DNA of 29,887 bases from Burkholderiales bacterium. GTDB lineage: Bacteria > Pseudomonadota > Gammaproteobacteria > Burkholderiales > Ga0077523. Under the pieces are notes generated by a model. It did not search any database and had not been told where the DNA came from. It saw only the letters and a program-made list of their open reading frames with translations. The stretch is taken from contig JALORJ010000006.1 of the NCBI GenBank assembly GCA_025459035.1, forward strand, positions 1 to 29,887. Reading direction: 5' to 3'. The translations under genes and the position numbers were made by a program. Positions 1 through 11,507 of the stretch are shown here, in pieces. Position 1 is the stretch's first letter; each line of letters starts with the position of its first letter.

Positions 1-1
1 G

Positions 2-547
2 CGCCTGACGGAAGCGTTCGAGAGTTTCGGCCACCGGCCACAGTTCTTCATGGAGGCGCTTGGTCACGCGTTGAGCCCCCTGGTCGACCTGAAGGGCGCG
101 CGGTTCGAGGACGCAGTGCTGGATGCCGCGCGCCGGCGACAGCAGGAGGACGAGACGCAGATGGACTCCGACTACCTCGCGCTGCGACCGCTGGAGCAGG
201 CCGTGCTCTGGCGCCTGCTGGAGCAGGGGCCGAGGTTCCGTCCGTACGACGGCGAGGCACTCGCCTTCTATCGCGACAAGGTCGCGGATCGCGTGACGCC
301 CCAGCAGGCGCAGCGAGCCCTCGAAGCGTTGCGTGCCCGCAACCCGGCCCTCGTCTGGAAGTCGGCGCGCGGCGAGTACGCCGTCGAGGACGCCGCGATG
401 CACCGGTGGTTCGAGCAGCGGGTGGAGGCGGGGCACTGGCCGCCGGTCGATCCGCAGCCGGGATCGGAAGCGGTTGAAGAAGCGCACCGCGGCACGTCCG
501 CATCGGGTGGTCGACCCACGAGACGCAGGCGAAGGACGGCGACCTGA
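2..547 (+). CDS. C-terminal part of an AAA/P-loop ATPase (5' truncated by window edge)
   Basis: The frame is open from base 2, so the gene begins outside the window and only about 181 codons are seen. The visible part resembles the helical and winged-helix C-terminus of bacterial ATP-binding proteins related to the archaeal-type ATPases. It contains the segment FGHRPQFFMEAL, then LALRPLEQAVLWRLLEQG and a late VWKSARGEYAVEDAAM stretch that looks like a winged helix. No Walker motif is visible because that region would lie upstream. The tail after residue ~150 is Arg/Thr-rich and probably disordered. An internal ATG at 50 could be mistaken for the start. Family assignment is from pattern memory and is moderate; the function is unknown. 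Confidence 0.6.
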   Translation, partial: RLTEAFESFGHRPQFFMEALGHALSPLVDLKGARFEDAVLDAARRRQQEDETQMDSDYLALRPLEQAVLWRLLEQGPRFRPYDGEALAFYRDKVADRVTPQQAQRALEALRARNPALVWKSARGEYAVEDAAMHRWFEQRVEAGHWPPVDPQPGSEAVEEAHRGTSASGGRPTRRRRRTAT

Positions 548-580
548 GGCTGGCCGCCACCAGCGGTAGCGAGCCACATG

Positions 581-622
581 AAAAAACACGGCTCTGGACG
601 GTCGCCGCCGTCCAGGGCCGTG
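581..622 (-). terminator. Intrinsic terminator reading the minus strand
   Basis: A 15-bp stem (587-601 with 608-622, one G-U-type pair) with a 6-nt loop is flanked at 581-586 by six A on the plus strand. Read on the minus strand this is a GC stem followed by six T, a classical rho-independent terminator. It lies downstream of the minus-strand antitoxin and broken-toxin genes and probably ends their transcript. It may also stop read-through from uvrA. Confidence 0.85.
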
Positions 623-699
623 CCTGCTGCGTTGGTCAGTCCTGGTCACCGGCCTCGGGGCGGCCCTTCGGATCCCCGTGCTCGAGCGGGGGGCCTTCT

Positions 700-853
700 C
701 TAGATCGCCCCCGCTTCGGTAGACACATGCGAGCCTACGACCGTGCAGACGGCGAGGAGGTCACGCTTGTCCCCGGAGACGATCAGGTCCGCCCGAGCCG
801 CGACTGCTGACGCGAGCACGTGGTCGTCGGTTGGTATCGAGGACGAGCCGCAC
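700..853 (-). pseudogene. PIN-domain toxin remnant with internal deletion
   Basis: A GTG at 853 opens with VRLVLDTN, the typical first residues of PIN-family toxins of the COG1569 type, including the first acidic active-site Asp. The frame then breaks. Starting in another frame at about 831, the sequence reads TDDHVLASAVAARADLIVSG followed by DKRDLLAV and a TAG stop at 700-702. This is the normal C-terminal part of the same family, with its late acidic cluster. The central ~75 codons are missing and the two ends are out of frame, so no complete nuclease can be made. The GTG lies 13 bp past the stop of the antitoxin gene, the usual antitoxin-toxin order. Inferred to be a toxin inactivated by deletion. 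Confidence 0.8.
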
Positions 854-865
854 GCGGCCGCTCGA

Positions 866-1108
866 TCAAGCGCCTCTCTGCGCCCGCCGCTCAGCCCGTG
901 CCGCCTGGATCTCCTCCTCCACCTCTTCTTCGGTCAGCGGCGGAAGGTTCAGGGCGTCGATCTTCGCGAGCGCTTCGCCCGGTCGCCCACCGGCTTCCGC
1001 GCGTTCTTCACACGCAGCAAGGAAATCGACGAAGTCGACCACCTCCGCCACCCGCTCCGCGGACAGGTGGCGAAGTCGTTCGAGAATCCGCGCTTCGAGT
1101 GCGGTCAT
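866..1108 (-). CDS. Antitoxin of a PIN-type toxin-antitoxin pair (DUF2281/VapB-like)
   Basis: An 80-residue acidic protein beginning MTALEARILERLRHLSAERV, then VVDFVDFLA, and ending with a charged segment LPPLTEEEVEEEIQAARAER. Small proteins of this pattern usually sit directly upstream of COG1569-type PIN toxins and act as their antitoxins: the N-terminal part dimerises or binds DNA and the C-terminal helix blocks the toxin. Here the downstream toxin is broken, so the antitoxin is an orphan. It may persist as an autoregulator or as protection against a related toxin elsewhere. ATG at 1108 is the only sensible start. The assignment rests on sequence pattern plus context; the exact Pfam name is uncertain. 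Confidence 0.7.
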   Translation of the reverse strand: MTALEARILERLRHLSAERVAEVVDFVDFLAACEERAEAGGRPGEALAKIDALNLPPLTEEEVEEEIQAARAERRAQRGA

Positions 1109-1182
1109 GGCGGTCTCCGGGTCGGCAGCGGGATGTTCGCTCCGTCGGGCAACGATGGGAACGTCCCGCTCGGCCGATCGAT

Positions 1183-6948
<5,766 letters not shown>

Positions 6949-6967
6949 GGGCGGGGCGGGCGCTCGG

Positions 6968-7002
6968 AAAAAGCGAAGCGCCACGCGAGACGGGCGTGGC
7001 GC
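6968..7002 (-). terminator. Terminator-like hairpin in the uvrA leader
   Basis: A perfect 9-bp stem (6978-6986 with 6994-7002) with a 7-nt loop is followed, on the minus strand, by TTCGC and five T. It lies about 20-55 bp upstream of the uvrA ATG, in the same orientation as uvrA and in the divergent region shared with the glutathione peroxidase gene. It could be an attenuator of uvrA or could stop antisense transcription coming from the gpx side. The structure is visible; its role is inferred. Confidence 0.5.
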
Positions 7003-7137
7003 GGACGACAGGGTGGGGGGACGAGCTTCGACGCGATCGCGAATCGAGTCCAGCATCGCGAACGCGCCGCCTCATCGACCGTCGAAGCGCCGTCGCGTTC
7101 GCTTCTCCATCCCTTCCTCACGAGCCTTGCCACCGCC

Positions 7138-7620
7138 ATGACCGACACCGTCCACAGCTTCTCGATCACGACCCTCGACGGTCGCCCGCTGGCCTTCGCC
7201 GATCACGCCGGCAAGGTGCTGCTGCTGGTCAACACCGCGAGCCGCTGCGGCTACACGCCGCAGTACAAGGGCCTCGAGGCGCTGTGGCAGGCCCTCGGCC
7301 CGAAGGGCCTCGTCGTCGTGGGCTTTCCGTGCAACCAGTTCGGCGCGCAGGAGCCCGGCAGCGCGACCGAGATCGCGAGCTTCTGCGAGAAGAACTACGG
7401 CGTGAGCTTCCCGCTGACCGAGAAGATCGACGTCAACGGCCCGGCGGCGCACCCGCTGTGGAAGCACCTGATCGACACCGCGCCCGGCCCCGAGCAGGGC
7501 AAGCCGATCGGCTGGAACTTCGCCAAGTTTCTCGTCGGCAAGGACGGCCGGGTCGTCGAGCGGTTCGGGTCGGGCGCGACGCCCGAGAGCCTGGCGCCGA
7601 AGATCGAGGCGCTGCTGTGA
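7138..7620 (+). CDS. Glutathione peroxidase family (Cys-type thiol peroxidase)
   Basis: A 160-residue cytoplasmic protein with the family signature around VNTASRCGYTPQYKGLEAL (peroxidatic Cys37), the FPCNQFGAQEPG motif that supplies the catalytic Gln, and the WNFAKFLV motif that supplies Trp and Asn. A cysteine replaces the selenocysteine of the animal enzymes, as usual in bacteria. It reduces H2O2 and organic hydroperoxides, probably with thioredoxin or glutathione as donor. Length is normal. ATG at 7138 begins MTDTVHSF, the conserved start of the family. The downstream DUF1840 gene overlaps its stop by 4 bp. It is transcribed divergently from uvrA across 189 bp. Confidence 0.92.
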   Translation: MTDTVHSFSITTLDGRPLAFADHAGKVLLLVNTASRCGYTPQYKGLEALWQALGPKGLVVVGFPCNQFGAQEPGSATEIASFCEKNYGVSFPLTEKIDVNGPAAHPLWKHLIDTAPGPEQGKPIGWNFAKFLVGKDGRVVERFGSGATPESLAPKIEALL

Positions 7621-7952
7621 TCGTCCGCTTCGACAGCAAGGTCGGCACGTTCGTGATGTTCGGTGATGTCGCCGTGCGGCTGCTGAAGCTGATGGGGCAC
7701 AGCGGCACGGTGCCGAGTGCGCTGCTGGCGGCCGACGTGGCGGCGGCGCTCGCGAAACTGCGCGCCGGGCTCGCGTCGCCGGCGGCGCTGGCCGAGATGC
7801 AGGCGGCCGACGCCGCGTCGCCCGACGACGGCCGCGGGCGCGAACCGGCGGTGCCGCTCGCACGGCGGGCCTGGCCGCTGGTCGACCTGCTCGAGCGCGC
7901 CGCGAAGAAGCGCTGCGACGTCGGCTGGGACGTCGAGAACTCGCCGGTCTGA
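7617..7952 (+). CDS. DUF1840 family protein
   Basis: A 111-residue protein beginning VIVRFDSKVGTFVMFGDVAV and ending with the conserved RAWPLVDLLERAAKK segment and an acidic tail. This matches the DUF1840 family, small soluble proteins found mainly in betaproteobacteria whose function is unknown. The GTG start at 7617 lies inside the stop of the peroxidase gene (GTGA overlap), so the two are almost certainly co-transcribed and translationally coupled. The middle (residues ~40-75) is Ala-rich and variable. No signal peptide or membrane segment is present. Confidence 0.85.
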   Translation: MIVRFDSKVGTFVMFGDVAVRLLKLMGHSGTVPSALLAADVAAALAKLRAGLASPAALAEMQAADAASPDDGRGREPAVPLARRAWPLVDLLERAAKKRCDVGWDVENSPV

Positions 7953-7973
7953 CGCGTCGGGGCGCCGCAACGA

Positions 7974-7999
7974 CACGGCCGACCCGAGTGTCGGCCGTG
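7974..7999. terminator. Bidirectional GC-rich hairpin between convergent genes
   Basis: A perfect 10-bp stem (7974-7983 with 7990-7999) with a 6-nt loop sits between the end of the DUF1840 gene and the end of the convergent tautomerase gene. There is no T-tract on either side, but its position and perfect pairing fit a shared terminator or mRNA-end stabiliser. Confidence 0.6.
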
Positions 8000-8019
8000 C
8001 GCGCCCTGTGCGCGGTCGC

Positions 8020-8214
8020 TCAGCCGGGTTTCGCGTCCGACCAGAGCTTTCCCGCCGTCGCCCAGTCGTGCTTCTCGACGTCCTCGAAGATCACGTCGAC
8101 CGAGTCGGGCGTGCTGCCGAGATCGGCCACTGCGGCGCGGGTGATCGATTCGGCGAAGGCGCGCTTCTGCTCGACCGTGCGGCCGGCGAACAAGGTGACG
8201 CGGATGGTCGGCAT
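8020..8214 (-). CDS. 4-oxalocrotonate tautomerase family enzyme
   Basis: A 64-residue protein starting MPTIRVTLFAGRTVEQKRAF, the hallmark of the small tautomerase family in which Pro2 becomes the N-terminal catalytic proline after Met removal. A basic residue (Arg12, in AGRT) follows, and the C-terminal part DVIFEDVEKHDWATAGKLW matches the family fold. Such enzymes interconvert enol and keto acids (for example 2-hydroxymuconate to 2-oxohex-3-enedioate) in aromatic degradation, but no other ring-cleavage genes are nearby, so the substrate is unknown. The ATG at 8214 lies 8 bp past the stop of the outer-membrane protein gene, so they probably share a transcript. Confidence 0.88.
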   Translation of the reverse strand: MPTIRVTLFAGRTVEQKRAFAESITRAAVADLGSTPDSVDVIFEDVEKHDWATAGKLWSDAKPG

Positions 8215-8222
8215 CGCGTGTC

Positions 8223-8822
8223 TCAGAAGGTGTAGTTCACGGACAGCGTGAGCAGGTTGACCGGCTTGAAGCCGTCCGAGTCGGTCTGGAAGCGTTCGTA
8301 CTCGGCGCGGAACTTGAGTCCGAGCAGGCCGGCCTGCACCCCGATGCCGCCCGCGGGCGACCACTCGTTCGCGTCCTGCCGCACGACGACGCCCGAAAAC
8401 GCTCCCGAGCCGGTCGCGTCGACCTTGCCGTCCCAGCGCACGAGACCGAGCTTGCCGATGAACTCGACAGGCGTGAGCGGGATACCCAGCGTGAGCGTGC
8501 CGAACCCGCCGAAGGCCGTCATCTTGATGGACGAACTCGCCACGGTCCCGGCGCCGCCGCCGGCGTCCACCTTGCCGAAGTCGTAGTAGCCGCCTTCGAC
8601 CCCGAACAGGATCGGCGACTTCCAGCCGCCGTAGAGCTTCCACGCGTTGCCGTTGCCTTCGGCGGAGTACGCCGCAGCGCCGCCTTGCGCGACGACGTTC
8701 TCGACTTCGAGCCGCGAGCGGCCGAAGCCGCCGCCGACATAGAACCCGTCCGCGAACGCAGGGACGGACGAGCACAACGCGGCGGCGAGCGCGGCGCGCA
8801 TCAGAGGGCTTTTCAAGGACAT
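8223..8822 (-). CDS. Outer-membrane beta-barrel protein
   Basis: A 199-residue protein with a clear signal peptide (cleavage predicted after residue 24, SSVPAFA). It is followed by alternating hydrophobic and polar strands rich in Gly and aromatic residues, including DGFYVGGGFGRSRLEV and LYGGWKSPILFGVEGGYYDF. It ends in NYTF, the terminal Phe that the BAM complex recognises. These features and its size fit a small eight-stranded OmpA-like or OmpW-like barrel. The cargo or role cannot be read from the sequence. ATG at 8822 is preceded by 140 bp of non-coding sequence after the regulator gene, which should hold its promoter. The tautomerase gene follows closely. Confidence 0.85.
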   Translation of the reverse strand: MSLKSPLMRAALAAALCSSVPAFADGFYVGGGFGRSRLEVENVVAQGGAAAYSAEGNGNAWKLYGGWKSPILFGVEGGYYDFGKVDAGGGAGTVASSSIKMTAFGGFGTLTLGIPLTPVEFIGKLGLVRWDGKVDATGSGAFSGVVVRQDANEWSPAGGIGVQAGLLGLKFRAEYERFQTDSDGFKPVNLLTLSVNYTF

Positions 8823-8962
8823 GGCAAGGCTCCGCGCGAGAGGGGGGAATCGGACGTGCCGTCGTCGAAAGACGACGTGCACCAAGGATGCCCGAGCCTC
8901 GCGGTGGCAGATAGCGCCGACGGCGCGGTCCGCGGTGCAGGCTGCGGCCGGCGCTGCCGGCA

Positions 8963-9769
8963 TCACACCCCGCGCGACAGCTCCGTGCCGAGGTCGGGCG
9001 GACCCGCGCGCGGGGCGACCGCGGGCTTGCGGTCGCGGGCGCGCCGCAGCTCGTGGAAATCGTCGAGCTCCCACGGCCGCATCGCCAGCAGCAGCGTGAC
9101 CGACCGACGCTCGCCCAGCGGCAGGCGCTTCTGGTCCTCGTGGATCTCCGCGAACTCGTTGGCCAGGCGCCGCAGCTTCGACTGCACCAGCGACGCCGCA
9201 CCGTCGGTCAGCATGCCGTTGACCAGCAGCATCGCCTCGTTCTGGCCGCCGAACTGCGTGCGGAAGTACTCGTTCTGCGCCTTGGCCTTGAAGTACTGCT
9301 GGATCGGCCCGTTGGCGATCCATTCGAAGGTGTGGGTGACCTTGAGCCGGATGCGGTTGTCGGGCAGCAGCTCGAGGAAGCGGATGCGCTCGAGCTGCAG
9401 CAGCAGGCGCACGCAGTCGGCCTTGGTGAGGTCGTAGATGGCGACGATCTCGTCGATGCGCAGATGGTTGAGCGCGCAGACGGCGACCAGCAGCAGGCGC
9501 ACGTCCTTCATGATCGCCAGCTCCTGCTCCATCGACAGCTGCGACACGGCGTCGAGCGTGCGGTCGGACTCCTTCGCCAGCTCGGTCATCGACACCCCGG
9601 CCAGCGCGCAGACCTCCTCGAAGCGCTCGAGGGTGAATCCGCCCTTGCTGAAGAGGCGCTTCACGCTCGCCTCGGACAGATCGAGCTTCATCGCCACGTC
9701 GCGGTAGCCCAGACGCCGCGCCTTCAGCGCGCGCTTGAGGCCTTCCACCATCGAAGCCGTCGCCGACAT
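8963..9769 (-). CDS. XRE/Cro-type helix-turn-helix regulator
   Basis: A 268-residue protein. Residues ~7-62 form an XRE-type helix-turn-helix (LKRALKARRLGYRDVAMKL, then LSEASVKRLFSKG). The remaining ~200 residues include a segment resembling a second winged helix (LRIDEIVAIYDLTKADCVRL, followed by ELLPDNRIRLKV) and a C-terminal helical region with no recognised ligand site. Proteins of this layout are common uncharacterised regulators in betaproteobacteria. ATG at 9769 is preceded by a purine-rich GGGGGTT. A palindrome 36 bp upstream may be its own operator. It lies directly upstream, on the same strand, of the barrel and tautomerase genes, which it might control. Confidence 0.82.
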   Translation of the reverse strand: MSATASMVEGLKRALKARRLGYRDVAMKLDLSEASVKRLFSKGGFTLERFEEVCALAGVSMTELAKESDRTLDAVSQLSMEQELAIMKDVRLLLVAVCALNHLRIDEIVAIYDLTKADCVRLLLQLERIRFLELLPDNRIRLKVTHTFEWIANGPIQQYFKAKAQNEYFRTQFGGQNEAMLLVNGMLTDGAASLVQSKLRRLANEFAEIHEDQKRLPLGERRSVTLLLAMRPWELDDFHELRRARDRKPAVAPRAGPPDLGTELSRGV

Positions 9770-9804
9770 CCGCAACCCCCCCGAGTCACCGAGTGCGGTT
9801 CGAA

Positions 9805-9823
9805 GGTAGCGCAGTCCGCTACC
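9805..9823. promoter_or_regulatory. Candidate operator dyad upstream of the XRE regulator
   Basis: GGTAGCG and CGCTACC form a perfect 7-5-7 inverted repeat in the 155-bp divergent region between the regulator and the small Ala-rich gene. Symmetry and spacing suit a dimeric helix-turn-helix protein, and the location suits autoregulation. No binding data can be inferred. Confidence 0.35.
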
Positions 9824-9924
9824 GCGCAGCACGTCGGCATGCACATCGGCCGACACCGGCGGCCCCGACGGGCCGCGCCGGGACGATCGGGCCATCGCAT
9901 CCCCGACGCGCCCGGAGGCCCCCG

Positions 9925-10134
9925 ATGTCGACCACGACCCTCGAAGCGGCCTATCGCGCCGCGCTGGCCGCCCGCAACCAGGCCCGCGATGCCCTGCGCG
10001 ACGAGGCGGCGCTGCTGCTGGGCCGGCTCGCGCTGCGCGGCGAACTCGACCGCCGCAACCGTGCCGCCGCCATCGCGGCCGAGCGCGAGGCGGCCGTGGC
10101 TCGGGCGGCGAGCGCCGCGCGCCGCGCCGCCTGA
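9925..10134 (+). CDS. Small Ala/Arg-rich hypothetical protein
   Basis: A 69-residue reading frame starting at an ATG with a good ribosome-binding site (CGGAGG at about 9912-9917). The protein is almost entirely predicted helix (TLEAAYRAALAARNQARDAL, later RRNRAAAIAAEREAAVARAA) with about 40% alanine and many Arg and Glu. It looks like a small coiled coil. No family is recognised. The ribosome-binding site and spacing make it more than a chance frame in high-GC DNA, but composition alone could still produce it. Its stop codon is inside the left arm of the inverted-repeat element that follows. Confidence 0.55.
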   Translation: MSTTTLEAAYRAALAARNQARDALRDEAALLLGRLALRGELDRRNRAAAIAAEREAAVARAASAARRAA

Positions 10135-10297
10135 GAACCTGTGAAGCCATCCCCACACCCGCTCGAACGCGCCTGACGGCGCCGCTCGGCGTTGCGAATG
10201 CTCACCGTGGAGCCCGCCACGGCTGCGCTTCGCGCCTTGATCGACACCGCCAGTCGCGCTCGCTCGGGCGCGGCGAACGGCTTCACAGGTTCCGAGG
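10128..10297. repeat. Inverted-repeat element (MITE-like or long terminator hairpin)
   Basis: 21-nt arms (10128-10148 and 10277-10297) match at 19 positions when one is reverse-complemented. The inner 14 nt (10135-10148 and 10277-10290) match perfectly. The 128-bp interior contains further nested pairing, such as CCGTGG with CCACGG and GCGAA with TTCGC near the centre, so the whole element could fold as one long imperfect hairpin. It fills almost exactly the space between two convergent genes. No target-site duplication is evident. Confidence 0.6.
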
Positions 10298-10305
10298 CGC
10301 CAGCG

Positions 10306-10713
10306 CTACGGAGCGCGCGCCGCGAGGGCGGCGCGGATGTCCTCGATGCGCCGGCGGTTGACCCCGAAGTCGCTCGTCCCCAGCCGCGAGGCCGAGCGCA
10401 CGTGCACGACGCCCGGCTCCGGCGCCAGCACGAACTCGACGTCGTCGACGTAGCCCATCAGCGCCGAGGTGAATTCGGCGTACAGGTAGTCGTGGGTCTG
10501 CGTGACGATCAGCGTGCGCGGCATCGCGCGCACGATCGTCGCCAGCTCGGCGATCACCTGCTCGCGCGGCAACCGGGTGCGCAGCGGCTCGACGAACCCG
10601 GCCGATCCCGCCGGGGCCTGGCTGCCCACTGCATTCGGCGACGCCGGCAGCGCCTTCAGCCGCCCGTCGCGCACCCCCAGGTCGGCCGGCCGGCGGCCCG
10701 TGAACCATCCCAT
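10306..10713 (-). CDS. DUF1499 family protein
   Basis: A 135-residue protein with the C-terminal signature VRSASRLGTSDFGVNRRRIE typical of DUF1499. Upstream blocks LIVTQTHDYLYAEFTSALMG and VDDVEFVLAPEPGVVHV also fit the family. DUF1499 proteins are of unknown function and found widely in Proteobacteria; some carry an N-terminal lipoprotein signal, which is absent here. The start MGWFTGRRPADLGV is shared by close relatives, so ATG at 10713 is favoured. It is divergent from the rhomboid gene across 134 bp and convergent with the small Ala-rich gene across the inverted-repeat element. Confidence 0.85.
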   Translation of the reverse strand: MGWFTGRRPADLGVRDGRLKALPASPNAVGSQAPAGSAGFVEPLRTRLPREQVIAELATIVRAMPRTLIVTQTHDYLYAEFTSALMGYVDDVEFVLAPEPGVVHVRSASRLGTSDFGVNRRRIEDIRAALAARAP

Positions 10714-10847
10714 CGCGCGTTCTCCCGTCGGTCGAAGGCCCGAGCATGCCTGCGCAGCGCGCGGCGTTCAGCCGGCCGACAGGCGGTCCGTTGGTATGTT
10801 CGACGGATTGCGCGCCCGCCGCGCACGGCTTCAAGGACCGTTGCCTC

Positions 10848-11450
10848 GTGCCTCCCGTCACTCAGGCCCTGCTGGGCATCAACATCATCTGCTACGCGAT
10901 CTCGCAGATGCTCGGCTACGGCATCACCGTCGAGTTCGGCCTGTGGCCCCTCGACTCGCCGGCGTACGGCGACGCATCGCCGTTCCGCTTCTGGCAGCTG
11001 ATCACCTACGGCTTCCTGCACGGCAGCCTCGCGCATCTGCTGTTCAACATGCTCGGCCTGTACATGCTGGGCGCACAGGTGGAGCAGGTCTTCGGCAGCC
11101 AGCGCTACCTGCAGTACTACCTGACGTCGGTCTTCTCGGCGGCGGTCGCGCAGCTGCTGGTCACGCAGATGCTGGGGGGCGACCCCGTGCCCACCGTCGG
11201 CGCCTCGGGCGGGGTCTTCGGCCTGCTGCTCGCCTACGGCATGCTGTTTCCCAACCGCACGCTGATGCTGCTGATCCCGCCGATCCCGATGAAGGCCCGC
11301 ACGTTCGTGCTGGGCTACGGCGCGATCGAACTGGTGCTGGGGCTCATGCAGCCGACCGGCGGGGTTGCGCACTTCGCGCATCTGGGCGGTGCGGCCGGCG
11401 GCTTCCTGCTGCTGCAGTACTGGCGCGGCCGCTGGCCGTTCGCGCGCTGA
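10848..11450 (+). CDS. Rhomboid-family intramembrane serine protease
   Basis: A 200-residue membrane protein with about six hydrophobic segments. The family landmarks are all present: HGSLAHLLFNMLGL (His63 and Asn67 near the oxyanion hole), the nucleophile in VGASGGVFGLLLAYG (Ser120), and the catalytic His178 in FAHLGGAAGG. It should cleave transmembrane segments of substrate proteins in the inner membrane. The GTG at 10848 (VPPVTQALLGINII) with AAGGA 10 nt upstream fits the usual start of the family. An ATG at 10746 would add a 34-residue polar, low-complexity extension. Substrates are unknown; the neighbours give no hint. Confidence 0.88.
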   Translation: MPPVTQALLGINIICYAISQMLGYGITVEFGLWPLDSPAYGDASPFRFWQLITYGFLHGSLAHLLFNMLGLYMLGAQVEQVFGSQRYLQYYLTSVFSAAVAQLLVTQMLGGDPVPTVGASGGVFGLLLAYGMLFPNRTLMLLIPPIPMKARTFVLGYGAIELVLGLMQPTGGVAHFAHLGGAAGGFLLLQYWRGRWPFAR

Positions 11451-11457
11451 CCCCGCA

Positions 11458-11489
11458 CGGGCTCGCGCCTGCGCTGCGGCGCGAGCCCG
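11458..11489. terminator. Hairpin between convergent rhomboid and M81 peptidase genes
   Basis: A perfect 11-bp stem (11458-11468 with 11479-11489) with a 10-nt loop lies 8 bp past the rhomboid stop and 19 bp before the stop of the convergent peptidase gene. There is no T-run. It most likely serves as a shared transcript end. Confidence 0.6.
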
Positions 11490-11507
11490 CGCCGGCCGCG
11501 CCGACCG

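Noticed and set aside
6949..7056. uvrA start at ATG 7056
   Set aside because: The added 36 residues are low-complexity and would cover the leader hairpin; the family starts shortly before the DRITIHGARQNNL segment, so ATG 6948 fits.
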